From: Planotetraspora silvatica
GTDB lineage: Bacteria > Actinomycetota > Actinomycetes > Streptosporangiales > Streptosporangiaceae
Assembly: GCF_016863315.1 (NCBI RefSeq)
Contig: NZ_BOOQ01000028.1
Span: 62,001 to 126,000, forward strand
DNA: 64,000 nucleotides
Direction: 5' to 3'
Part shown: in pieces, positions 36,390 to 44,333 of the stretch
How the letters are laid out: every line of letters starts with the position of its first letter
Numbering within the stretch: position 1 is the stretch's first letter
Program-made: the position numbers and the translations under genes
Notes under the pieces: generated by a model
Database searches by the model: none
What the model saw: only the letters and a program-made list of their open reading frames with translations
What the model was told of the DNA's origin: nothing

Positions 36390-37241
36390 GTGGTGGCGAT
36401 GGGGCGTGGCTCCTGGGCGGGGGCACTGGGCGGGCTCGCGAGGGCATGCCATCCCGGGCCGACCGTGGCCGTCACCGCCCTGGTCACCGCACTCGCGGTG
36501 GCCGCCGGACGCGACACCGCAGGCAGCGCCCTCGTGGCGGCGGCGATCCTCACCGGCCAACTCTCGGTGGGCTGGTGCAACGACGCCGTGGACGCGGGCC
36601 GCGACACCGCCGCCGGGCGTGCGGAGAAACCCATCGTCAGCGGCCAGGTCGGCGTGAAGACCGTTTATGTGTCCGCGTTCTCCGCGTTCGTCGTCTGCGT
36701 GCCGCTTTCGTTCGCCTGCGGCCTGCTGGCGGGCACCGTCCACCTCATCGCGGTCGCGGGAGCATGGGCCTACAACCTGCGACTGAAGGCGACGCTCTTC
36801 TCATGGGTGCCGTACGTCGTGGGGTTCGGCAGCCTGCCGGTGTTCGTGGTGACCGGGCTCCCCGGACGGCCGTGGCCGGCCTGGTGGGTGGTCGTCGCGG
36901 CGGCCGCCCTCGGCCTCGGGGCGCATCTCGCGAACGTCCTGCCGGACATCGGACAGGATGTGGCCGTCGGCGTCCGCGGATGGCCACAACGTCTGGGGGC
37001 GTCCCGCGTCCGCGCGTTGATCCCGGTGCCCCTGCTCGCCGCTTCCGCGCTGCTCGTGTTCGCACCTCCGGGGCCGCCCGACGCCGTCGCCTGGGCTGGA
37101 CTGGCCGCGGTGACCGCGTTCGGCCTTGCGGGTACGGCCCTCGGCGGCTTGTCGCCGAAGATCCCCTTCGCGACGGCCATCGCGTGCGCGGCCGTCGACG
37201 TCGGCCTCCTTCTCGCGTCCGGGACCGGAGTCGGCGCCTGA
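36390..37241 (+). CDS. UbiA-family prenyltransferase
   Basis: 283 aa from GTG 36390 (GTG 36393 or ATG 36399 also possible; no ribosome site, so a leaderless mRNA is conceivable). The first Asp-rich motif is NDAVDAGRD (N64, D65, D68, D72). The second is LPDIGQD in the cytosolic loop near residue 190. About eight membrane helices are predicted. These enzymes attach isoprenoid chains to aromatic acceptors in the membrane. The gene lies between two repeat half-arrays and upstream of a type III PKS, methyltransferase and monooxygenase. This is the gene set of the agq-type pathway, where the UbiA enzyme prenylates an alkylquinol. The acceptor is inferred, not shown. Confidence 0.85.
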   Translation: MVAMGRGSWAGALGGLARACHPGPTVAVTALVTALAVAAGRDTAGSALVAAAILTGQLSVGWCNDAVDAGRDTAAGRAEKPIVSGQVGVKTVYVSAFSAFVVCVPLSFACGLLAGTVHLIAVAGAWAYNLRLKATLFSWVPYVVGFGSLPVFVVTGLPGRPWPAWWVVVAAAALGLGAHLANVLPDIGQDVAVGVRGWPQRLGASRVRALIPVPLLAASALLVFAPPGPPDAVAWAGLAAVTAFGLAGTALGGLSPKIPFATAIACAAVDVGLLLASGTGVGA

Positions 37242-37274
37242 CGACGGCCCACAGTGCGGCGGCGGGCGCGCGAC

Positions 37275-37525
37275 CATCCACGCATGATCACGAACGGAGT
37301 ACGCGCTGGTCAGACGTTACGCGACCGAAAGTGTGCATGATCACGAACAAAGAGTCGGCTGGTCAGCGGGCATGCCCACGAATGCATGCATGATCACGCG
37401 CCGAGGTGGGGCTGGTCGTGGGGAGATTCACGAATCTGTGCATGATCACGACCGGGGAAATGGGCTGGTCGCCGGGCATAACTGCGAACCTGTGCATGAT
37501 CACCCCCAATCCCTTGGCCGGAGTG
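37275..37525 (-). repeat. 53-bp two-box repeat array 2 (five reverse copies)
   Basis: Reverse-oriented copies have TGATCA cores at 37285, 37338, 37391, 37443 and 37497 (intervals 53, 53, 52, 54). Upstream of each core on the plus strand is TGTGCA or a variant. Box B (GCTGGTCAG) begins 20-21 bp after the core start in the first four copies: 37305, 37358, 37411, 37464. The last copy has only a remnant. It occupies the whole gap between ubiA and the type III PKS gene. The two sides, array 1 and array 2, point inward to ubiA. Confidence 0.9.
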
Positions 37526-37596
37526 ATCGGCATGGGGACGCTCTTGGCGGGCAAAAGAGATATGCCGAAGGTTTCGCCAGCCCGGGGGATTTTGAT

Positions 37597-38652
37597 ATGA
37601 CGCGAATCGCCGCTGTCCACGGAGTCCTTCCCCCGAACCGGTACCCCCAGGAAGAGATCACCGACGTCTTCGCCAAGGTCTGCCTGCCCCAAGGCGGCGA
37701 CCGGAGACTGCTCGACCGGCTCCACACCAGCGCCCGCGTCTCGCACCGCAATCTCGTTCTCCCGCTCGACCAGTACGGCAAGCTCGACGGATTCGGCATG
37801 GCCAACGATCTGTTCATCGAGGCGGCCGTCGAGCTCGGCGCCGAGGCCATCACCGGCGCGCTCGACGCGGCGGGCCTCACCCCGGACGACGTCGACATGA
37901 TCATGTGCACGTCGGTGACCGGCATCGCGGCCCCATCCGTCGACGCGAGGCTGGTGAACCGCCTCGGCCTGCGTCCGGACGTGAAGCGGGTCCCCGTCTT
38001 CGGTCTGGGCTGCGTGGCCGGCGCCGCGGGGATCGCCCGCCTGCACGACTACCTGCGCGGCTGGCCCGGCCATGTGGCCGTCCTGCTCTCGGTGGAGTTG
38101 TGCTCGCTCACGCTCCAGCGGGGGGACGGATCGATCGCCAACCTGGTCGCGAGCGCGTTGTTCGGGGACGGCGCCGCGGCGGTCGTCGCCGTCGGGGACG
38201 AGCGGGCGGCGGGGCAGGGTCCCACGGTCGTGGACACCCGCAGCCACCTCTACCCGGAGTCCGGCCGGGTGATGGGCTGGGACGTCCGCGACTCCGGCTT
38301 CAAGGTCGTGCTGGACGCCGGCGTCCCCGACGTCGTACGGACCTACCTCGCCGGCGACGTGGACGCCTTCCTGCGCGGCCACGGGCTGGCCGCGCCCGAC
38401 ATGACGGCGTGGGTGTGCCATCCCGGCGGCCCGAAGGTCCTCGACGCGGTGGCCGAGGCGCTCGAGCTCCCGGGCGGCGCGCTCGACATGACCTGGCGGT
38501 CATTGGACGCGATCGGGAACCTGTCCTCCTCGTCCGTCCTCCACGTCCTCAGGGACACCCTCGCCCTCCGTCCGCCGCCGCCCGGCACCCCCGGGCTGCT
38601 GATCGCGATGGGCCCCGGCTTCTGTTCCGAGCTCGTCCTCCTGCGCTGGTAA
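37597..38652 (+). CDS. Type III polyketide synthase (alkylresorcinol/alkylpyrone type)
   Basis: 351 aa. The catalytic triad is C139 in FGLGCVAGAA, H275 in CHPGGPKVL and N308 in GNLSSSSVLH. The GFGPG-equivalent loop is MGPGFCSEL near the end. Such enzymes extend a fatty acyl starter with malonyl-CoA and cyclise it to resorcinols, pyrones or quinol precursors. The start is the ATG after GGGGGATTTTGAT; in-frame residues upstream are repeat-array DNA. The next two genes encode a methyltransferase and an FAD monooxygenase, as in the srsABC operon of Streptomyces griseus. The starter unit cannot be read from sequence. Confidence 0.92.
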   Translation: MTRIAAVHGVLPPNRYPQEEITDVFAKVCLPQGGDRRLLDRLHTSARVSHRNLVLPLDQYGKLDGFGMANDLFIEAAVELGAEAITGALDAAGLTPDDVDMIMCTSVTGIAAPSVDARLVNRLGLRPDVKRVPVFGLGCVAGAAGIARLHDYLRGWPGHVAVLLSVELCSLTLQRGDGSIANLVASALFGDGAAAVVAVGDERAAGQGPTVVDTRSHLYPESGRVMGWDVRDSGFKVVLDAGVPDVVRTYLAGDVDAFLRGHGLAAPDMTAWVCHPGGPKVLDAVAEALELPGGALDMTWRSLDAIGNLSSSSVLHVLRDTLALRPPPPGTPGLLIAMGPGFCSELVLLRW

Positions 38653-38669
38653 CCCGGAGGTTCCCGCAC

Positions 38670-39230
38670 GTGTCACCCTGGTACGCACTGCTCGTCGTCC
38701 TCGTCGCGGTGGAACGCCTCGCCGAACTGGTCGTGGCCCGCCGCAACGCGCGGTGGAGTCTGGCGCGAGGCGGGGTCGTCGCCGGACGCGGCCACTACCC
38801 CTGGATGGTCGCCCTCCACACGGGGCTGCTGATCGGGTGCCTGCTGGAGGTGTGGCTGGCGGGCAGGCCGTTCGTCCCCGCGCTCGGCTGGCCCATGGTC
38901 GTCCTCGTCCTGGCGGCGCAGGGCCTGCGCTGGTGGTGCATCACCACCCTCGGTCGTCAGTGGAACACCGAGGTCATCGTGGTGCCCGGCCTGCCCCTGG
39001 TGACCCGCGGGCCGTACAGCCTGCCGTGGCTGCGCCACCCGAACTACGTGGCGGTGGCGGTCGAGGGGGCGGCGCTGCCGCTGGTCCACACCGCGTGGCT
39101 GACCGCGGTCGTCTTCACCGTGCTGAACGCCGTCCTGATGGTCACCAGGATCCGGTGCGAGGAGTCCGTCATGGACGAGCTTTCCGCCGCGTCCACGGGC
39201 TCCGGTCCGCGGGGAGGGACGCAGCAGTGA
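38670..39230 (+). CDS. Isoprenylcysteine carboxyl methyltransferase-like protein (SrsB/AgqB type)
   Basis: 186 aa from a GTG with GGAGG 9 nt upstream. It has four to five membrane helices and the ICMT motif GPYSLPWLRHPNYVAVAVEG (RHPNY at 122-126, E132), plus RCEE at 162-165, which binds S-adenosylmethionine. In phenolic lipid clusters this enzyme O-methylates a resorcinol or quinol. The GTGA overlap with the FAD monooxygenase gene and the 17-bp gap after the PKS stop show one operon. Confidence 0.9.
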   Translation: MSPWYALLVVLVAVERLAELVVARRNARWSLARGGVVAGRGHYPWMVALHTGLLIGCLLEVWLAGRPFVPALGWPMVVLVLAAQGLRWWCITTLGRQWNTEVIVVPGLPLVTRGPYSLPWLRHPNYVAVAVEGAALPLVHTAWLTAVVFTVLNAVLMVTRIRCEESVMDELSAASTGSGPRGGTQQ

Positions 39231-40252
39231 TCGACGTCCTCGTCGCCGGCGGCGGCCCGGCGGGGCTCGCGACCGCGATCAACGCCGCGCGGGCCGGGAT
39301 GGAGGCGGTCGTGGTGGAGCCGCGGGCGGGCCCCGTGGACAAGGCCTGCGGCGAGGGACTGATGCCGACGGGGGCCGCCGCTCTCCGGTCGATGGGCGTG
39401 CTCATGGACGGCAGGCCGTTCCGGGGGATCAGTTACTTCGACGGATTCCATCGAGCGCAGGCGGCCTTCCGCGACGGCCTCGGGATCGGCGTGCGGCGGA
39501 CCGTCCTGCACGCGGCCCTCGCCGGCCGCGCGGAGGATCTCGGCGTCCGCGTCGTCTCCGGCCATGTGGACGGCGTATGCCAGGAGGCCGGCTCCGTGCT
39601 GGCGTCGGTCGGCGGCCGGCCCCTGCGGGCGAGGTGGCTGGTCGCCGCCGACGGGCTGCACTCCCCCATCCGGGCGATGCTCGGGCTGGAGCCGCGCCCT
39701 TCGCGCCTCCGGAGGTACGGCCTGCGCCGCCACTACCGCACGGCCCCGTGGACGGACTTCGTGGAGGTGCACTGGGCTCCCGGAGGGGAGGCATATGTCA
39801 CCCCGGTGGGCGACGACCTCGTCGGGGTGGCCGTGCTCAGCTCCCGGCGCCGGGCCTACGACGACCACCTGGCGGAGTTCCCCGATCTGCGCGCCCGGCT
39901 GGACGGCCCGGCGGCGACTCCGGTGCGCGGGGCGGGCCCTCTGCTCCAGCGCGTACGGTCCCGGGTGGCCGGCCGGGTGCTGCTCGTGGGCGACGCGGCC
40001 GGATACGTGGACGCGCTCACCGGTGAGGGTCTCTCGCTGGCGGTGTCGTCGTCGGAGGCTCTGGTGCGCTGCCTGCGGGAAGGGCGGCCCGAGAGCTACG
40101 AGCAGGCCTGGCGCCGCATCTCCCTGCGCCATCGGGTGCTGACCTCCGCGCTGCTGACGGCTCGGCGTCATCAGGGGTCCGCACGCCTGGTCGTTCCAGC
40201 GGCGCAGCGCCTGCCCGCCCTTTTCAGCGCGGCGGTCCGGGCACTCGCCTGA
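39227..40252 (+). CDS. FAD-dependent monooxygenase (SrsC/AgqC type)
   Basis: 341 aa from a GTG overlapping the previous stop. The FAD-binding GxGxxG is AGGGPAGLATA (G8, G10, G13). The second motif, GDAAGYVDALTGEGLSLA, is the GD-x6-P-like segment of group A flavoprotein hydroxylases. It also carries DKACGEGLMPTGAAAL, typical of geranylgeranyl reductase-like and aromatic hydroxylase members. It probably hydroxylates the alkylresorcinol ring to a hydroquinone. A geranylgeranyl reductase role is the alternative. Last gene of the three-gene operon. Confidence 0.85.
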   Translation: MIDVLVAGGGPAGLATAINAARAGMEAVVVEPRAGPVDKACGEGLMPTGAAALRSMGVLMDGRPFRGISYFDGFHRAQAAFRDGLGIGVRRTVLHAALAGRAEDLGVRVVSGHVDGVCQEAGSVLASVGGRPLRARWLVAADGLHSPIRAMLGLEPRPSRLRRYGLRRHYRTAPWTDFVEVHWAPGGEAYVTPVGDDLVGVAVLSSRRRAYDDHLAEFPDLRARLDGPAATPVRGAGPLLQRVRSRVAGRVLLVGDAAGYVDALTGEGLSLAVSSSEALVRCLREGRPESYEQAWRRISLRHRVLTSALLTARRHQGSARLVVPAAQRLPALFSAAVRALA

Positions 40253-40468
40253 GACTCCAGATTGTGCGCGGCCGCGGCCCGAATTCTCTATCCTCGATAA
40301 CCGAATCACGCACATCGCGACGATTCCGGCATCCATCCGGCGATTCGCAAATAGAACGCAATTCGACTCCGCATTAAGTCGCCATATTCATTGAACTTTC
40401 ATGCAATGATCTAGCCGTGCATCCGAGCAAGGCCGATCCTCTGGCGAGGGGGACTGGAGGATCTTCAC

Positions 40469-41176
40469 GTGCCCAGCTCCGCCATGCTCGCTCTCGCCGC
40501 CGTGACGATCTGCCTGCTGTGCGCCGCCGCCGCCATGCTTGTCCGGTGTTCACGACGGCCGGGCCCTCCTGACGGCGAGGCGCTGCGCAAGGCCGCGGCC
40601 GAGGCGCGTGAGCAGCTCGGCCGGGACGTGCACGACCTGGTCGGCAGCCGCCTCTGGCTGGCCTCCCTGCAGGGGGAGCTGGCCTACCGCCTCGCCGACG
40701 AGAACTCCCCCGTACGGCCGGCGCTGGCCAACGTGATCGAGTCCGTACGGCAGGCCGCGACCGACATCCGCAACGTCACCCGTTCCTACCAGGAGATCTC
40801 CCTCTGGTCGGAGATCGCCGACGCCCGGGCCGTCTTCACAGCGCGCGGCGTCGATTGCACGCTACGACTGGCGGAGGTGGACCTCACCCCCGAGGCGGGC
40901 GCCGTTTTCGCCGTCACGGTCCGCGAGGCCGTGACCAACGTCCTCCGGCACAGCGACGCACGCCATTGCCTCATCGAGATGAGGCTCACGGGACGCTCCG
41001 TCACGCTCACCGTCGCCAACGACGGCGTGGAACCCCTGACCCGCCCGCAGAGCGGCACCGGCATCGACAGCCTGCGCAACCGCGCGGCCGCGCTCGACGG
41101 CACGGTCAGCACGATCCTCGACCTGGACGGCTGGTTCCGGCTGGTGGCGGAGCTCCCCAGCCGCCCGTCCCGCTAA
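40469..41176 (+). CDS. DesK/NarX-type sensor histidine kinase
   Basis: 235 aa from a GTG with GGAGG 8 nt upstream. One membrane helix (about 5-25, AMLALAAVTICLLCAAAAML) is followed by a HisKA_3 domain with phospho-His H55 in GRDVHDLVGSRLWL. The HATPase has the N box VREAVTNVLRHSDARHC and the G box GTGIDSLRNRAAALDGTV. It has no obvious sensory loop, so it would sense through the membrane or a partner. It opens the ram-like locus, while a NarL-type response regulator closes it at 48180. The two are a likely pair, though on different strands. The 216-bp gap upstream is AT-richer but has no clear promoter. Confidence 0.88.
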   Translation: MPSSAMLALAAVTICLLCAAAAMLVRCSRRPGPPDGEALRKAAAEAREQLGRDVHDLVGSRLWLASLQGELAYRLADENSPVRPALANVIESVRQAATDIRNVTRSYQEISLWSEIADARAVFTARGVDCTLRLAEVDLTPEAGAVFAVTVREAVTNVLRHSDARHCLIEMRLTGRSVTLTVANDGVEPLTRPQSGTGIDSLRNRAAALDGTVSTILDLDGWFRLVAELPSRPSR

Positions 41177-41476
41177 CGGAGCCGAGCGCCGGCGCGGGCG
41201 CGTGACCACCGTTGCGCACCGCCGGCACCGAGACCGGCCCCGGCGGGTCGGCGCCCCCACCGCTCCCAGAATGCGGTCACGGGGCCTCTCACCTGTGAAT
41301 CCACCGGGTTTCCGCGTTCGCGTCCCGACCCCTCCATGGATCCATCATGCGATCACCCATGACCTGAATCACGGTCGGCCACATGACGTACGCCTATACA
41401 GCTGTTGACTCACGTAACTTGGCCCAACCCCTTAATTCCGGAATTCTTTGAAGTGTTCGACCTAAGGGGACATCTT
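41177..41476 (+). promoter_or_regulatory. Upstream region of the lanthipeptide operon
   Basis: No gene is seen in these 300 bp. The right part is AT-rich. TATACA at 41395-41400 fits a -10 box, but no good -35 lies 17-18 bp upstream, suggesting an activator-dependent promoter. ATCAC repeats at 41352 and 41368, and CATGAC at 41358 and 41381, could form part of an activator site. AAGGGG at 41464 is the ribosome site for the GTG at 41477. Confidence 0.45.
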
Positions 41477-44074
41477 GTGATTAACACGTATGAGAATTAT
41501 TGCTTCGCGGATCCTTTCTTCTATGACACGCTCGACCGGAAACGTGCCGAGCACCCGGACTTCTCCGTCACCGGCCTCGCCCTTCCGGACGGCTGGGCGC
41601 ACGTCGCGACGGACACGTGGTCGCACTACGCGCCGGCCGGCGGCCGGCTGCCGCAGCAGGGATGGAAGATCCACGTCTCCTCGTGTCTTGGTCAGGCCGA
41701 GCAGGTGCTCGCGGCGGTGTGGGACTACTGCGTCACCCGTGGGCTGGCGTTCAAGTTCCTGCGCGGCCGGCGCGTCATGATGATGCGGAACTCGAAGTAC
41801 GCCGGCCGCGACTCGAGCGGCAAGCTCGTGACGATCTACCCGGTCGACGAGGCCCAGTTGGAGCTCGTCCTCAAGGAGCTCGCGGGAATCCTCGAGGGCG
41901 TGGCGGGGCCGTACATCCTGAGCGACCTGCGGTACGGCCCCGGCCCGCTGTTCGTGCGGTACGGCGGGTTCGCGGAGCGGTACTGCGTGACGGAGAACGG
42001 CGAGCGGGTGCTCGCGATCGAGACCCCCGAGGGTGAGCTGGTCCCCGACGTCCGCGGGCCCGCCTTCGTCCTCCCCCCGTGGGTGACCCTTCCCGGGTTC
42101 CTCGAACCGCACCTGGCAGCCAGGAACTCCGTCACCATGGAGGGCCTGCCGTACCGGGTGGAGAGCGTGCTGCACTTCTCCAACGGCGGCGGGGTCTACC
42201 TCGGGACCGACGTCCGCACGGGAGAGCGGGTCGTGCTCAAGGAGGCGCGTCCGCACGCGGGGCTGGACACCGCCGGCCGGGACGCGGTCACCCGCCTGCG
42301 CCACGAGGCCGAGATCATGGAACGGCTGGCCGGGCTCGAGCAGGTGCCCGCCCTGCGGGATTACTTCACGCTCGGGGAGCACCACTTCCTCGTCCAGGAG
42401 CATGTGGACGGGACGACCCTGAGCCGCCTCATCGCACAGAAGCACCCGCTCACCAGCGCGGACGACGGGGACGACGTCCTCGCCGACTACACCGAGTGGG
42501 CGGCCGGCATGCTCGGCAAGGTGGGGCGGGCGCTGGCCGCCCTGCACGAGCGGGGTGTGGTGTTCGGCGACCTGCACCCGTTCAACGTCCTCGTCGACGG
42601 AGAACGTGTGGTGCTCATCGACTTCGAGGTCTCCTCGCTGGCGGCCGATCGGAAGCGCCCCACACTGGCGAACCCCGGCTTCGTCCCGCCGCCCGGGCGG
42701 TCGGGTGTGGAGGCGGACGAGTACGCGCTGGCCTGCCTGCACCTCGGCATGTTCGCCCCGATGGCCACGATGATGTTGCCGCTCCACCGGCCGAAGGCCG
42801 TCCATCTGGGCCGTCTGGTCACCGAGACCTTCCCGGTGTCTCCCGAGTTGGTCGTGGGAGCCGTACGGACGATCGTGGGCCACGAGCCGCCCCGGCCGCC
42901 CGCGAGCATGCTGGCGGAGGGCTGGCCTGCGATCAGGGAGTCGATCACCAGGGCGATCCTCGCGAGCGCGACGCCCGGCCGTGACGACCGGCTCTTCCCC
43001 GGCGACATCGTGCAGTTCCAGCCGGGCGGAGGCGTCAGCCTCGCCACCGGCGCCGCCGGCGTGCTGCACGCCCTGGCGGTCACGGGAGCCGGGCGCTTCC
43101 CCGACCATGAGAACTGGCTGGCCGAACGGGCCAAGGACCCCGCGGCCGGCATCGGGTTCTACAGCGGGCTGCACGGAGTGGCCTACGCGTTGGAGGCGCT
43201 CGGCCGCCGCGAGGACGCGCTCGACGTGGCCGAGGTCTGCGCCGGGGAGGACTGGGAGCGCCTCGACCTGAGCCTCTACCGCGGCATCGCCGGCATCGCG
43301 CTGAACCTGCTCCACTTCCACGACGTGACCGGCGAGGCGGCGTTCCGCGAGCGGGCCCTCCGGATGGTCGAGGCGGTGGCCGACCGGCTCGGCGGGCCGG
43401 ACGACGTGCCCGAGATCAGCGGAGGCGTGCACCCGCACGCCGGCCTGATGTACGGCTCGGCAGGACCGGCCCTCATGTTCCTGCACGCCTACGAGCGGAC
43501 GGGCGACGGCCACCTGCTCGACCTGGCCGCGACCGCCCTGCGGCAGGACCTGCGGCGCTGTGTACGGAGGGACGACGGCCAGCTCCACGTTCAGCAGGGC
43601 TGGCGGACCAACCCCTACCTCGACGAGGGGTCCGCCGGAATCGGGCTGGTCCTCGCCCGGTACCTCGCGCACCGGCGGGACGAGACGTTCGCCGAGTCGC
43701 TGGAGGCCGTCCGTCCCGTCACCACGCTGTCCTACTTCATCCAGCCGGGCCTGTTCGCCGGCCGCGCGGGGATGATCGCCTGCCTCGGGACGGAGGGACG
43801 GCCGGAGGCGGCCGCCCCTCAGATCTCCCGCCTCGCCTGGCATGAGCTGCCCTTCAGGGACGGCCTGGCCTTCCCCGGAGCCCAACTGCTCCGGTTGTCG
43901 ATGGACCTTTCCACGGGGAGCGCCGGAGTGCTGCTCGCACTCGGCACCGTGCTGCACGACGAGCCGGTGCGCCTCCCCTTCTTCGAGCCCCCCGGATGGC
44001 GTCAGGCGCAGGGGCCCCTGCGTAAGCCCGCCGGGTCCACCATCCCGACGAGTAGTGGAAGGAGGTGTTCGTAA
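41477..44074 (+). CDS. lanKC: Class III lanthipeptide synthetase (LanKC, RamC-like)
   Basis: 865 aa from GTG 41477, which has AAGGGG 8-9 nt upstream and gives the family-like N-terminus (YENYCFADPFFYD); TTG 41405 is an alternative. The N-terminal lyase domain covers about 1-200. The Ser/Thr kinase domain (about 225-470) has K255 (VVLKEA), the catalytic loop GDLHPFNV (D365, N370) and D382 in LIDFEVS. The C-terminal cyclase-like domain (about 500-850) has GIAGIALNLL, YGSAGPALMFLH, GSAGIGLVLARYL and GRAGMIA repeats. The Zn ligands of LanC are not seen, as usual in class III. The enzyme phosphorylates Ser, eliminates to Dha and closes (methyl)labionin or lanthionine rings. Its substrate is encoded immediately downstream. 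Confidence 0.95.
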   Translation: MINTYENYCFADPFFYDTLDRKRAEHPDFSVTGLALPDGWAHVATDTWSHYAPAGGRLPQQGWKIHVSSCLGQAEQVLAAVWDYCVTRGLAFKFLRGRRVMMMRNSKYAGRDSSGKLVTIYPVDEAQLELVLKELAGILEGVAGPYILSDLRYGPGPLFVRYGGFAERYCVTENGERVLAIETPEGELVPDVRGPAFVLPPWVTLPGFLEPHLAARNSVTMEGLPYRVESVLHFSNGGGVYLGTDVRTGERVVLKEARPHAGLDTAGRDAVTRLRHEAEIMERLAGLEQVPALRDYFTLGEHHFLVQEHVDGTTLSRLIAQKHPLTSADDGDDVLADYTEWAAGMLGKVGRALAALHERGVVFGDLHPFNVLVDGERVVLIDFEVSSLAADRKRPTLANPGFVPPPGRSGVEADEYALACLHLGMFAPMATMMLPLHRPKAVHLGRLVTETFPVSPELVVGAVRTIVGHEPPRPPASMLAEGWPAIRESITRAILASATPGRDDRLFPGDIVQFQPGGGVSLATGAAGVLHALAVTGAGRFPDHENWLAERAKDPAAGIGFYSGLHGVAYALEALGRREDALDVAEVCAGEDWERLDLSLYRGIAGIALNLLHFHDVTGEAAFRERALRMVEAVADRLGGPDDVPEISGGVHPHAGLMYGSAGPALMFLHAYERTGDGHLLDLAATALRQDLRRCVRRDDGQLHVQQGWRTNPYLDEGSAGIGLVLARYLAHRRDETFAESLEAVRPVTTLSYFIQPGLFAGRAGMIACLGTEGRPEAAAPQISRLAWHELPFRDGLAFPGAQLLRLSMDLSTGSAGVLLALGTVLHDEPVRLPFFEPPGWRQAQGPLRKPAGSTIPTSSGRRCS

Positions 44075-44212
44075 ATGGCACTTCTCGACCTGCAGACCCT
44101 CGAGACCCCCGGTGGTCACGGCGGCGGTCACGGTGGCGGCGGCGGCAGCAACCTGAGCCTGCTGGCCTGCACTCCGCACGAGAACAGCAGCCTCAGCCTG
44201 CTCTGCGGCTGA
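44075..44212 (+). CDS. lanA: Class III lanthipeptide precursor (SapB/AmfS-like)
   Basis: 45 aa, starting directly after the lanKC stop with GGAGGT 8 nt upstream. The leader has the class III recognition motif as LLDLQ at residues 3-7. Residues 13-24 are only Gly and His (H15, H19), an unusual linker. The core has two S-x2-S-x(2-3)-C units: S25, S28, C32 and S38, S41, C44, the spacing of labionin/lanthionine rings in SapB and AmfS. The predicted product is a short amphiphilic, Leu-rich two-ring peptide, probably a surfactant for aerial growth. This is inferred from the family. Leader cleavage site unknown. Confidence 0.93.
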   Translation: MALLDLQTLETPGGHGGGHGGGGGSNLSLLACTPHENSSLSLLCG

Positions 44213-44232
44213 TGACGATTTAGCACGACAGA

Positions 44233-44259
44233 CCTGGGCGGCCCTCGTGGCCGCCCAGG
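44233..44259 (+). terminator. Hairpin between precursor and exporter genes
   Basis: An 11-bp perfect stem (CCTGGGCGGCC and its complement) with a 5-nt loop lies 20 bp after the precursor stop and 75 bp before the first exporter ATG. It probably acts as a partial terminator, letting precursor mRNA exceed exporter mRNA, and as a 3' stabiliser. Confidence 0.65.
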
Positions 44260-44333
44260 CTCTCGTCTCCCCGGGGCGCTCCAGCCGAGGCCCCGGGGAG
44301 CGGCCGGTTCAGGCAGGTTCAGGGAAGGGGCCG

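Noticed and set aside
37333-37596. N-terminal extension of the type III PKS, and similar extensions at 48107 and 50351-50536, with CMIT and VHDH peptides
   Set aside because: These are translations of the repeat DNA. The 53-bp period changes frame at every copy, and proper starts with ribosome sites lie downstream.
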